Shown here: in pieces, positions 31,476 through 41,100 of the stretch
Position numbering within the stretch: position 1 is the stretch's first letter
Layout of the letters: each line of letters opens with the position of its first letter
From: Corynebacterium sp. SCR221107
Lineage (GTDB): Bacteria; Actinomycetota; Actinomycetes; Mycobacteriales; Mycobacteriaceae
Assembly: GCF_027886475.1 (NCBI RefSeq)
Contig: NZ_CP115670.1
Span: forward strand, 868,001-932,000
Length of the DNA stretch: 64,000 nucleotides
Direction: 5' to 3'
The notes under the pieces: model-generated
The model's input: only the letters and a program-made list of their open reading frames with translations
What the model was told of the DNA's origin: nothing
The model's database searches: none
Position numbers and translations under genes: made by a program

Positions 31476-32515
31476 GACGTTTTCGAGGTGCCGGTGCTTG
31501 GCGATGAGCGCAACTTCGATTACCTCGGCTTTGTTCTCGTCACCGTGCCCAACGTGAACAATCCATTGCTCGCTGAGGTAGCGATCACCTTCGATGCAGG
31601 CATAGCACCTCTGCCCGGGCAGCCGCTCGATACCACCGCGCGCCTCGTGATGGAGAAATTGGTTCGGTTGGGCGAAGAAGTAGCCCGCGTCCATGGCCGC
31701 ACCATTATCCAGACCGGATTGCTCAGCGTCGATTCCGAGCGTGACCCGAAGGCTAGCCTCCTTCGTGAGCTTGGCTACCGGTTGGCCTACCGGGCAGGGG
31801 TGTATGCGGTAGACCTTGACGGGGCGCTCGACAAGGAACAGGCATATCCGTTGCCCGAGGGATGTAGGTTGCGGTATTTCACCGGTGCGATGCCACCTGC
31901 GGACATGGTTGAGGATTTGTGCCGTCTGTTAGATATCGCCGACCGCGATGTCCCGCACGGCAGCCTCACCAACGATCCGCAACCGTGGACGCCGCAGCGC
32001 CTGCAAGCCATTGCCGCCCGTGAGCAACGACGCGGCAGCTTCATTATGACAGCGGTGGTCGAAGGTCCCGACGATCCTGCAAGCACGGGCTCGGCGGGCA
32101 ATGATCACGCTCATCGCCGGCTCATCGCGATGTCGAGCCTTAGCCACGACCCGGGTGCCAGTAGGGAAATGGTCGCCCAAGATCTCACCGTGGTTGCGCC
32201 GCCGTGGCGCGGGCGCGGCCTAGCCACCGCGACGAAGGCAGGTTTATGGCGCAGGCTTCGTGAGATCGATGGCGGTGTCCGCCGGGTGGGTACCACGCTT
32301 GCCGACGACAACAGCGCGATCATCGCTGTCAACAGCCACTTCGGCGCGCGGTTGCTCGCTCACGAGACCGGATGGGAATTAATAACCCCTCTGCACGAAG
32401 CCTAGGCGGTGCAAAGGGGAGGCGAAGAAATAAAGCTTTACGATCGGTGAAAGGGGTTTATTGGGCAAGCTCGCTTATGGGGAATCAATAAGGCAGGCTT
32501 GGCCGCTTGCGATCG

Positions 32516-33160
32516 TTAATCCAGCTCCAAAAGGTTAAAGCGGGTGGCGCGAACATCGGCCAGCCGATCGAGGTTGCTTTCCAGCGTGGACCACAGCGTC
32601 GCCGGAATCTCCTTTTCCGCGCGTGCGATGGTCTGGGCATCCTGCGTCGCCCAAGCAATCGGCATGGGCGAGATCTCATCCCAGGTGGCCTGCGAGTGGG
32701 AGGAGCGGCGCCCGGAGACCGCAACTGCAGGAACTCGCTCGCCAATCTCACGCTTGTGGCCATCCAGCTTGGTGATAGAGCGCATCGCTAGCCCATAGCG
32801 CGGCGGCTGCGCGGGGTCGATATTGAGGTTGACCAAGGCCAACAGCTTGAGGCCGTGGGGGTCTACCTGCGCGATCATCGCGGGTGCCAGATCGTACTTG
32901 GCATACAAGGAAGTGGCAGACCCGACCTGCTTGGGGATGATCGCGATCATGGCGAAGCTGACCAACGACATCAAGGCGAACACGGCGAGCACGATCCAAC
33001 CGAGGGTATCGCGGCCGACGTACAAAAAGATGCTGAAGCCGATCGCCAGCTGCACGAGGCCGAAGAGGGCAGCAGAGGCTTGCAGGCGCCGGGTGTCCTT
33101 GAGCAGCTCGTTGTTCTTCTTCGCGTACGCTTCATCGACGTTAAAGGAAAAAACTGGCAT
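32516..33160 (-). CDS. DUF3239-like membrane-associated protein
   Basis: 214 residues. After a short N-terminal stretch (MPVFSFNVDEAYAKKNNELL) come two membrane helices, about residues 31-50 and 54-75, then a soluble domain of about 135 residues (YDLAPAMIAQVDPHGLKLLALVNLNID..). This layout fits the corynebacterial DUF3239 family as I recall it; no function is known. It lies between the disrupted acetyltransferase and the XPB helicase with wide gaps, so it is probably transcribed alone. Confidence 0.75.
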   Translation of the reverse strand: MPVFSFNVDEAYAKKNNELLKDTRRLQASAALFGLVQLAIGFSIFLYVGRDTLGWIVLAVFALMSLVSFAMIAIIPKQVGSATSLYAKYDLAPAMIAQVDPHGLKLLALVNLNIDPAQPPRYGLAMRSITKLDGHKREIGERVPAVAVSGRRSSHSQATWDEISPMPIAWATQDAQTIARAEKEIPATLWSTLESNLDRLADVRATRFNLLELD

Positions 33161-33325
33161 GGCGTGATTCGTGCTTCCTGCAGATCGTGGCGGTTAAGAG
33201 GCTTATGCATGTCCATGAGGTGGCCGCGCATAGCACCGTAGCAGGGTTTCATGCGCGGTCCGTCCTGGCTTACGTCCTAGCTACTTCAAATACCTAAGTA
33301 TAAGTGATAGGGCCGTCGGGTTTGC

Positions 33326-35023
33326 TCATCGTTGCTGGCTGTTGCTCGCTTGCCCGGTGATGGTGGGCAAGGAGGGGGCTAAGTCATCGGCGTCGACGAT
33401 GCGGTAGGCGTAACCTTGTTCAGCCAAGAAACGCTGGCGGTGGGCGGCGTACTCAGAATCGAGGCTGTCGCGGCTGACGATGGTGTAGAAGAAGGCCTCG
33501 TTCCCGTCGGCCTTGGGGCGCAATAAACGGCCCAATCGCTGGGCTTCTTCTTGGCGTGATCCGAAGGTGCCGGAGACCTGCACCGCCACGGCAGCCTCCG
33601 GGAGGTCGATGGAGAAGTTTGCCACCTTGGATACCACCAGGGTTGTGATTTCGCCTGTACGGAAGGACTCGAAAAGCTTTTCCCGCTTGGCGTTGGAGGT
33701 CTTCCCATCAACGACGGGCACGCCCAGTTCCTGGCCGATTCTTTCGAGCTGATCAATGTAGGCGCCGATGACCAGCGTGGGCTGGCCGGCATGGTGATCA
33801 AGGATGCGCTGGAGCGGTTGCCACTTCGAGCGCGAACTGGCGGCGATTCGATACCGATCCTTGGCGGCCGCGGTGGCGTAGTCCATGCGCTCAAGCTCCG
33901 TCATGACGGTGCGCACTTCCACGCACTCGGCGGTCGCAATGTAGCCTTGTGCCTCCAGCTCCTTCCACGGTGCGTCGTAGCGTTTCGGTCCGATGAGCGA
34001 GAACACGTCGCCCTCGCGGCCGTCCTCGCGAACGAGCGTTGCGGTAAGCCCCAGGCGCCGGCGGGACTGCAATCCGGAGGTCAGGCTAAACACCGGCGCA
34101 GGCAAGAGGTGAACCTCGTCGTAAATAATGAGTCCCCAGTCGCGGGAATCGAAAAGCTCTAAGGCGCGGTACTCGCCCTTCGTCTTGCGGGTAACAACCT
34201 GGTAGGTGGCGATGGTGACGGGTCGGATTTCCTTCTTTTCCCCGGAGTACTCGCCTATCTCCTGTTCAGTCAGGCTCGTGCGCTTGAGTAGCTCGTCGCG
34301 CCACTGGCGTCCGGCCACGGTGTTGGTGACCAGTATGAGGGTGGTCGCCTTCGCCTTGGCCATCGCGGCCGCACCCACCATCGTCTTTCCCGAACCGCAG
34401 GGCAAGACCACCACGCCGGAACCGCCCTCCCAAAAAGACTCCGCGGCGTACTCCTGGTAGTCGCGCAATGACCAGTCCTCGTGCGCGGTGGACAACTCGA
34501 TAGGGTGGGCTTCGCCGTCGACGTAGCCGGCGAGATCCTCGGCGGGCCAACCGATCTTCAGCAGCTCCTGCTTGAGCCTTCCGCGCTCAGATGGGTGAAC
34601 CACGAGGGTCTCGGCATCGATTTGTGGGCCGAACATGGGGGCGATCTTTTTGTGCCGGACTAATTCAGCCAGGATGGCGGGCTCGCGGGATTCCAGAATC
34701 AGCCCGTGAGCTGGGTGCTTGTGCAAGCGCACGCGGCCGTAACGGGACATGGTCTCGGCGACGTCGATAAGCAATGCCTGCGGAACCGGAAAACGCGAGT
34801 AACGCTCGAGCACGTCGACGACCTGTTCGGCGTCGTGGCCGGCCGCGCGCGCATTCCACAGTGCCAGCGGGGTAATGCGGTAGGTGTGGACGTGCTCCGG
34901 GGCGCGCTCGAGCTCGGCAAAAGGTGCCAGCGCGGCGCGGGCCTCGTTGGCGAGCGGATGGTCGGTCTCCAAAAGGACAGTCTTGTCGGACTGTACGATA
35001 AGCGGCCCACCGAATTCTGACAT
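33326..35023 (-). CDS. XPB-like DNA repair helicase
   Basis: 565-residue superfamily 2 3'-5' DNA helicase of the bacterial XPB type. The N-terminal XPB damage-recognition-like region (about 1-180) precedes helicase motif I PCGSGKT (about 208-214), motif II DEVH, motif III GLTATLVREDGRE, and the C-terminal motif VI QRLGRLLRPK. RED-like residues (LVREDGRE) are present. ATG at 35023 gives the expected N-terminus MSEFGGPLIVQSDKTVLLE; a longer open frame upstream lacks a start site. In other actinobacteria a helicase-C-domain gene is usually nearby; here it lies at 43249, beyond the catabolic cluster. Confidence 0.92.
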   Translation of the reverse strand: MSEFGGPLIVQSDKTVLLETDHPLANEARAALAPFAELERAPEHVHTYRITPLALWNARAAGHDAEQVVDVLERYSRFPVPQALLIDVAETMSRYGRVRLHKHPAHGLILESREPAILAELVRHKKIAPMFGPQIDAETLVVHPSERGRLKQELLKIGWPAEDLAGYVDGEAHPIELSTAHEDWSLRDYQEYAAESFWEGGSGVVVLPCGSGKTMVGAAAMAKAKATTLILVTNTVAGRQWRDELLKRTSLTEQEIGEYSGEKKEIRPVTIATYQVVTRKTKGEYRALELFDSRDWGLIIYDEVHLLPAPVFSLTSGLQSRRRLGLTATLVREDGREGDVFSLIGPKRYDAPWKELEAQGYIATAECVEVRTVMTELERMDYATAAAKDRYRIAASSRSKWQPLQRILDHHAGQPTLVIGAYIDQLERIGQELGVPVVDGKTSNAKREKLFESFRTGEITTLVVSKVANFSIDLPEAAVAVQVSGTFGSRQEEAQRLGRLLRPKADGNEAFFYTIVSRDSLDSEYAAHRQRFLAEQGYAYRIVDADDLAPSLPTITGQASNSQQR

Positions 35024-35302
35024 ACAAAGACTTCCTAACGCGATGCGAAAACAACCATTGTAATACCTGCGTTTGCATGATCCCAGACGTCTTGCAGCAT
35101 AGGCGCCCAGCCGCGTCATGTGCCGCCGTCGCACCCAATGACAGCCAGCGTGGAGGAAAAACTCCCCACCCACATGCCGCGCCGATGAGGCCTGCGGCGG
35201 TATCGGTGCGCCACCTGTGTGCGCTAAGGCAAAAACCACTGCGCCTGTGACCAAGATTTCGCATGTGGGAGGCCAAAAGGAGTGGGCCACAAGAATAAAA
35301 AC

Positions 35303-35320
35303 CTATAGAGCTATAGAAAA
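35303..35320 (+). promoter_or_regulatory. CTATAG motif pair before sarcosine oxidase
   Basis: CTATAGAGCTATAGAAAA: two CTATAG units eight bases apart, 75 bp before the sarcosine oxidase start. The same CTATAGA core occurs twice in the divergent promoter of the other catabolic genes (37958 and 38016), so a common regulator, most simply the IclR protein at 43181, is inferred. Confidence 0.5.
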
Positions 35321-35394
35321 AGCTTTAGGATGGTAAGGGCCTTATAACGAGGCTCATTACGGTACGAGACATGCATTTTCAAGGAGGGTCCGAC

Positions 35395-36585
35395 ATGGCA
35401 GAATTGGCGCAGGCCGATGTCATCATCATCGGTGTCGGTGCAATGGGTTCAGCCGCTGCGGATAGGCTCGCGATGGCCGGTAAGAAGGTCATCGGAATTG
35501 AGCAGTTTTCCATCGCCCACGATCAGGGATCGAGCCACGGCGGATCGCGGATCATCCGTCAGTCCTACTTCGAGCACCCCGACTATGTGCCGCTTCTGAA
35601 GCGGGCCTATGAGCTTTATGACGACCTCGACGCCTATCACCGCCACGGTGGCGGCGATGGCCTGTTCTTTCGCACCGGAGGCATCTACTTCGGACCGGAG
35701 GACAGCGTGACCTTTGCGGGTTCGAAGGCGGCCTCCGAGCTGCACCACCTGCCTCATGAAATTCTCAACGCCGAGGAAATCACAGCGCGCTTCCCGCATC
35801 TGAGCCCGGCGCCGACTGACAAGGCTGTCTATGAATCCAATGCCGGCTATGTGATCCCCGAAGAAACCGTGGCAACCCAAGTCAAGCGTGCTCGCGAAAA
35901 TGGTGCCGAAATTCATGAGGGGGAGAAGGTCATTGGGCTGAAGGCGCTGCCCGAAGGTGGCGTCGAGGTGGCCACCGACTCCGGGTGTTACCAGGCAAAG
36001 ACCGCCGTGGTGACAGCCGGCGCGTGGGCGACAAAGCTACTCGCGGAGCTAAAGATCCCGATGGTGGTTGAGCGTCAGGTCATGCACTGGTTTGACGTGG
36101 GGGAGGCCTACGCGGACTTTGCCAACGGTCCGGTCTATATCCATGAAACCGAGAACTTCGAGCAGATTTACGGCTTCCCGGCTATCGATGGCCCGGATGG
36201 CGGTGGCAAGGTGGCCTTCTTCCGTGCCGGGCGTCCCTCCGACCCTGATAACCTTGATCGAGTTGTTACCGATGAGGAGCTGGCGACTTTGCAGAAGCGT
36301 CTGTCGATCACCCTGCCCCAATTGGGCGAAGGCGCCCCGATTAATGCGCGCGCGTGCATGTACACCACCACCCCCGACGAGCACTTCGTTATCGGTCGCG
36401 ACCCGCGGCCGGAAAACCGGGACATAGTTTTCGCCTGTGGTTTTTCCGGGCACGGCTTCAAATTCGTGCCGGTCGTGGGCGAGCTGCTCTCGAATATGGT
36501 CCTCACCGGCGCTCAGACCTGTGGCGTCCCGCTGTTTGACCCCTTGCGCTTCGACGAAGTCAAGGCCTTGGTTGTGCAAGGCTAA
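35395..36585 (+). CDS. soxA: Monomeric sarcosine oxidase
   Basis: 396-residue flavoenzyme that oxidises sarcosine to glycine, formaldehyde and hydrogen peroxide (EC 1.5.3.1). The N-terminal FAD-binding Rossmann segment is DVIIIGVGAMGSAAADRLA; SSHGGSRIIRQSYFEHPDYVPL and RACMYTTTPDEHFVIGRDP are signatures of the monomeric group, and the Cys in ACMYTTTPDEHF is the one that binds FAD covalently. ATG at 35395 follows AAGGAGGG. N-methyltryptophan oxidase is the closest alternative, but the neighbouring N-carbamoylsarcosine amidohydrolase makes sarcosine the natural substrate. A catalase or formaldehyde gene is not nearby. Confidence 0.92.
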   Translation: MAELAQADVIIIGVGAMGSAAADRLAMAGKKVIGIEQFSIAHDQGSSHGGSRIIRQSYFEHPDYVPLLKRAYELYDDLDAYHRHGGGDGLFFRTGGIYFGPEDSVTFAGSKAASELHHLPHEILNAEEITARFPHLSPAPTDKAVYESNAGYVIPEETVATQVKRARENGAEIHEGEKVIGLKALPEGGVEVATDSGCYQAKTAVVTAGAWATKLLAELKIPMVVERQVMHWFDVGEAYADFANGPVYIHETENFEQIYGFPAIDGPDGGGKVAFFRAGRPSDPDNLDRVVTDEELATLQKRLSITLPQLGEGAPINARACMYTTTPDEHFVIGRDPRPENRDIVFACGFSGHGFKFVPVVGELLSNMVLTGAQTCGVPLFDPLRFDEVKALVVQG

Positions 36586-36608
36586 TATCACCAGCTGTGG
36601 GCAACAGA

Positions 36609-36640
36609 AGCCGCCGACCGGGTTCAACTTGGTCGGCGGC
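36609..36640 (+). terminator. Hairpin terminator after sarcosine oxidase
   Basis: GCCGCCGACC (36610-36619) and GGTCGGCGGC (36631-36640) form a perfect 10-bp stem 25 bp after the stop codon. No clear T-run follows, so efficiency is uncertain. Confidence 0.6.
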
Positions 36641-36912
36641 CTCGTGCGTCGTGGGGGCCAAGGGTCGAGCAGGCTCCCGGCGGGTTGGCATCCAATTTTC
36701 GTGGCTAGTGGTTGTTCCAGGATGAGCTTGGCCGGGGGTAACGGGCGTCATTGAGGAGAGGCCGGGCACGCGGGTTGGGGGAGGAAGAGGCCGGGAAGGC
36801 GTGAAAGCCGGGCATCGTGGGGCAGGAGCTTGAGTGATCCTGCTGATATCGCAGGCAGACGCTCAAAGCCTGCGCGTGCAATGGGGGTTGGGGTTCACGG
36901 CAAGGGAATGGG

Positions 36913-36973
36913 AAGAAAACAGAGCAAAGCCCTCCGACACCAAGGGGTGGGGCGGAGGGCGGAGGGCTTTGCC
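36913..36973 (-). terminator. Terminator of the N-carbamoylsarcosine amidohydrolase gene
   Basis: GCAAAGCCCTCCG (36924-36936) and CGGAGGGCTTTGC (36960-36972) form a perfect 13-bp stem. On the minus strand it is followed by TCTGTTTTCTT. The rest of 36641-37008 holds nothing recognisable. Confidence 0.75.
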
Positions 36974-37008
36974 AGGAGAAAAGCAGTGGAATGAGAGCAG
37001 GAGGTGGG

Positions 37009-37740
37009 TTAGGCGGTGATGGAGTCCTTAAAAGTTGGCTTCTGCTCCTCGAAAGGAGGCAGGGAGTTGAGGTAAGCGACGATGTCGTCGGTGGCTTCCA
37101 CGTCGCCGAACTTGGCGTCCATGTCAAACAGGTTCCAGGCGACAACGCCCGCAACGCGGTCGCCGACAGCCTCCTTGGCAATAATCGGGCGGAAGCCCAA
37201 GGCGACGGCATCTTCGACGGAGTGGCGTACGCAGCCAGCGGCGGTCACGCCGGTAATGATGACGGTATCAACATGCAAAGCGGTGAGAATTTGTGCGAGG
37301 TTGGTGCCGGCGAAGCCGGAGGCGCGCTTCTTGGTGATGACGATCTCACCTTCCTGTGGCGCAATGCGGGAGTCGATCTCCGCGTCCTCGGAGCCGATGG
37401 CCAGGGTATCCAGCGGGATCTTGTGAACCCACAGGCCCATGTCGTTTGGCTTGGCGGGATCGGTGACCTCATAGGCCGTGGTCGTGTAAATAACCGGAAT
37501 TCCCTTGGCGCGGGCGGCGTCGTTGAGCTTCTGGCAGGCCGGGATGATGGTGTCCATGTTCTCGCAGGAAAATACGTGATCTGGGCGGGTCCAAGCGTTC
37601 GCCATGTCGATGTGGATGACGGCCGGACGGGTGCCGTAGCCGACGCGACGCTGGAAACCACGCTTCTTGTACTCAGCAGTGTTGGCCTCAAATGCCTCGA
37701 CGAGGAGGTCGTTGAGTTCTGCAAGTGACTTCTCTGCCAT
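37009..37740 (-). CDS. N-carbamoylsarcosine amidohydrolase
   Basis: 243-residue cysteine hydrolase of the isochorismatase superfamily, converting N-carbamoylsarcosine to sarcosine, CO2 and ammonia (EC 3.5.1.59). The catalytic triad is visible: Asp45 in VIHIDMANAWTRPDH, a Lys near 137 in VITKKRASGFAGTNL and Cys170 in GVTAAGCVRHS. The MANAWTRPDH stretch is typical of this enzyme rather than general nicotinamidases. ATG at 37740 follows AGAAGGAG; the frame extends further but without a start site. It is divergent from the N-methylhydantoinase gene at 38183, which makes its substrate, and lies opposite the sarcosine oxidase, which uses its product. Confidence 0.92.
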   Translation of the reverse strand: MAEKSLAELNDLLVEAFEANTAEYKKRGFQRRVGYGTRPAVIHIDMANAWTRPDHVFSCENMDTIIPACQKLNDAARAKGIPVIYTTTAYEVTDPAKPNDMGLWVHKIPLDTLAIGSEDAEIDSRIAPQEGEIVITKKRASGFAGTNLAQILTALHVDTVIITGVTAAGCVRHSVEDAVALGFRPIIAKEAVGDRVAGVVAWNLFDMDAKFGDVEATDDIVAYLNSLPPFEEQKPTFKDSITA

Positions 37741-38182
37741 GATGGCGCTCCTTCTACCTTGACTGGATTTTTCGTTGATAAAGGGTCCGCCGTGGTGGCT
37801 TCGCCATAAGCTTCCTTCCCTTGGTGGGCAAGGGAAGGCGGGGTGCAACGTCCCCGAGTTGTGTTCGGCGCCTCTACCGGTCTGGTGTTGCGCTGATAGC
37901 AACGATAGACCGCATAGAGAAACTTGTGCAAGCATTATTTTCATAATTTTGATTTTCCTATAGAAATTCTAATACGCAGGTTAATAGCGAAAAAGATGAA
38001 TCCAAAGATAGATTTCTATAGAGAAGTAGGTATTATGGCGGTAGCTCGCATTGAGGAGCTATGTCGAGTTATTTGCAACAACCACGTACGTGGAACGCCA
38101 CAGGGCGCTCGAACCTTATATGGGCTCAAACGACCTAAGAGCGATACAGATTTTGGCACTACCTGGGAAGGTGTGAGAGCAC
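37741..38182. promoter_or_regulatory. Divergent promoter of the N-methylhydantoin genes
   Basis: 442 bp between two divergent catabolic genes. CTATAGAAAT (37958-37967) and ATTTCTATAGAG (38012-38023) are inverted copies of one motif about 50 bp apart, also found before sarcosine oxidase. A short frame (38035-38202, 55 codons, MAVARIEELCRVICNNHVRG...) runs into the start of the hydantoinase gene and could be a leader; I do not call it a gene. Confidence 0.5.
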
Positions 38183-41100
38183 ATGAAGCGTATTGGAATT
38201 GATGTTGGCGGAACCTTTACCGACGTCTACCTCGATCAGGACGGCGTCGTCACAGTGGAGAAGGTCCCTTCCACCCCGGACGACCCAGGCAAGGCTGTGG
38301 TCAATGGTCTCGTTGCGATCACCAAGAAGGCTGGCATCGAGGTTGCAGACGTCGACGAGATCGTGCATGGAACCACAGTGGCCACCAACATCGCGCTCAC
38401 TGGTCGCGGCGCGCACGTTGGTCTCATCACCACGGAAGGGTTCCGCGACATCTTGCACATCGCGCGCCACAAGAAGCCTCTGAACTTCTCTCTTCAGCAA
38501 GAGCTTCCCTGGCAATCGCGCCCACTGGTCAAGCGCCGCGATCGCCTGACAGTGAAAGAACGCATCACCGCCCCCAACGGCGAAATTGTCATCGCAATCG
38601 ATGAGGACGAAGTCCGGGAAAAAGTCCGCACCTTAGTCAAGCGCGGGGTAGAGGCTATCGCGGTATGTTTGCTGCACTCCTATCTCAACCCGATCCACGA
38701 GCAGATCGTCGCCCGCATCGTGAAGGAGGAAGCACCGGACGTCTTCCTCTCGGTATCTTCTGAGGTTATTCCGCTCTATCGCGAGTACGAGCGATTTTCC
38801 ACGACCGCGCTCAACGCTTTCGTGGGGCCGTCCGTGGGCCGCTACCTTTCTCGCCTGCGCGAGGTCGTCAAGGCGCTGGGCTTTAGACATGAGATTCAAC
38901 TCATGCAGTCCTCTGGTGGCATGACCCCGATCAAGGACGCCGCCAAGCACCCCGTTTCTTTGATGATGTCAGGTCCAGTCGGCGGTCTAATCGGTGGCAT
39001 TTGGTCGGCCAAACACTCCGGTTTCAACAACGTGATCACCCTCGATATCGGCGGCACCTCTGCCGATATCGGCGTGGCCGTCGACGGCCAACTCAAGATG
39101 AAGCATCTCCTTGACACGAAGATCGGTGACTATCAGGCGATGGTGCCCATGGTTGACGTAGACACCATCGGTGCCGGCGGCGGCTCGATCGCCTACAAAG
39201 ACGATGGTGGCGTGTTCCGCGTTGGCCCGCAATCGGCTGGCGCGCGCCCTGGCCCTGCTTGCTATGGACACGGCGGCACCGAACCAACCTCCACCGACGC
39301 CCAGGCCATTCTTGGACGCCTGCGTCCCGAGCGTGGACTCGCCTCCGGCGACTGGGCCTTGGATGCCAACCTCTCCAAGGCCGCTTTCGAGCCTCTGGCG
39401 CGCTCCCTGGACATGACCGTCATCGAGGCCGCCGAGGGCGCCCTCCAGCTTCAGCGCTTTGACATGGCTCAGGCTATCGAGCGCAACTCCACCTCTCGCG
39501 GCTACGACCCACGCGATTTCGCCCTCGTGGCCGCAGGTGGTGCAGGCCCGCTGTTTTCCTGTGAGCTGGCGGCCGAGCTCAACATTCCGCACGTCGTGGT
39601 TCCCGCCCATCCGGGTATTGTCGCAGCGACCGGCCTATTGGCAACCGACCGCATCGTCGAGGAGGTCGCCACCGAGCGCCACGTTTTGTCCGGGACCACG
39701 CCGCCAGCGGAGGTTGAAAGCAAGTTCCGCGAACTCGAAGCCAAGGCGCTGCAGGATCTGGCAACCACGGCCGATGCGGCAACGCTCATCCGCCTCGCCG
39801 ACTGCCGCTACGAGGGGCAAGGCTACGAGGTTCGCTTCGAGGTTCCTGCCGGCGTGCTTGCCGACGGTAGTCTGCCCGCTTTCATCGAGGCTTTCCATCA
39901 GGCACACGAGCGTACCTATGGTCACCGCTACGAGACCGACACCATCGAGCTGGTCAACATCCGCGTTCGCGGTTCGCTGCCGTGCCCACAGTTGCCCAAC
40001 ACGGCCATCGACCACGCTGGCAGCATCGAGGATGCGCTCATTACCACCGCCGACGTCGTCTTCGGCGGGGAGACTATGCCCACCCCGTTCTACGATCGCG
40101 ACAAGCTGCCCGTCGGCGCGAGCATCGTCGGCCCAGCCATCATCGAGCAGTACGACACGACCACTGTGGTCCCACCAGCCTTCGTTGTTGACGTGCGTGC
40201 CGACGGCAACCTCGTGATCGAGGTCCCCGTGTCCGAACAGGAGCACACCGACGAATTGGCCGCCCCGATCCTCATGCGTGTTATCGGCGGGGCAATCAAC
40301 TCCACCGCCAAGGAGATGGCATCCGTCATGCTGCGCATGGCCTATAGCTCCATCATCCGCGAATCCGAAGACCTGGGCGCAGGCATCTTCGATGCCCAGG
40401 GCAACACCCTAGCCGAGTCGGACACGACACCGATGTTTATGGGGTCGATGCCAAAGATCGTCAAGGGCGTGATCCGCCTGCTGGATGGCGATATCCACGA
40501 AGGCGACGTCATCATGCACAACGACCCCTACAACGGCGCCACCCACTCCCCGGACGTCGCGATTGTCACCCCGATCTTCCACGAGGGCGAACTGGTGGCG
40601 TGGGCCGGTGCCTCCGGCCAGTTGCTCGATATCGGCGGCGCGCACGCCGGACTCATGGTCGATATCCAAGATGCTCAGGCAGAAGGACAGATCTTCCGCG
40701 CGCTCAAGATCGTGGATGCGGGCAAGCGACAGGATGCGCTTGTCAAACACATCCTTTCTAATACCCGCACCCCGAAGCAAAACGCCGGTGACCTCGAGGC
40801 CATGATCGCCGCATGCCGCCTGGCAAGCCGACGCTTCCTCGAAATCATTGACACCTACGGACGTGAGGCTGTCGAGGACTCCTGCACGCAGTGGCTCAAC
40901 TACTCCGAGCGCATGATGCGTGCCCGCATCGCCGCCGTCCCCGACGGTGTCTACACCACCGACACCGGCTGGCTTGACGACGACGGACGCGACATTGGCA
41001 AGAAGCTGCCGATCGAAGTCAAGGTCATCATCGAAGGCGATGACATCACCTTCGACCTCACCGGCTCCTCGCCGCAGGTGCCCACCGCCTACAACTGCGC

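Larger units (their letters stand above)
29324..32405 (+). pseudogene. GNAT-family acetyltransferase gene interrupted by an insertion sequence
   Basis: The 5' part is 29324-29710 and the 3' part 31476-32405. Removing the insertion and one 15-base target copy restores one uninterrupted frame (129 plus 309 codons and a stop), a protein of about 438 residues joined at AQLGG/LDVFEV. The C-terminal part has the acetyl-CoA-binding region VVAPPWRGRGLATATKAGL typical of GNAT enzymes; an N-terminal half of similar length suggests a two-domain enzyme. Substrate unknown. The 5' fragment stops a few codons inside the element, so the activity should be absent unless the 3' part is made alone from the element. 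Confidence 0.88.

Noticed and set aside
37741..37944. Longer N-terminus for the N-carbamoylsarcosine amidohydrolase
   Set aside because: The frame is open, but the sequence there is unlike the family and the AGAAGGAG ribosome site points to ATG at 37740.
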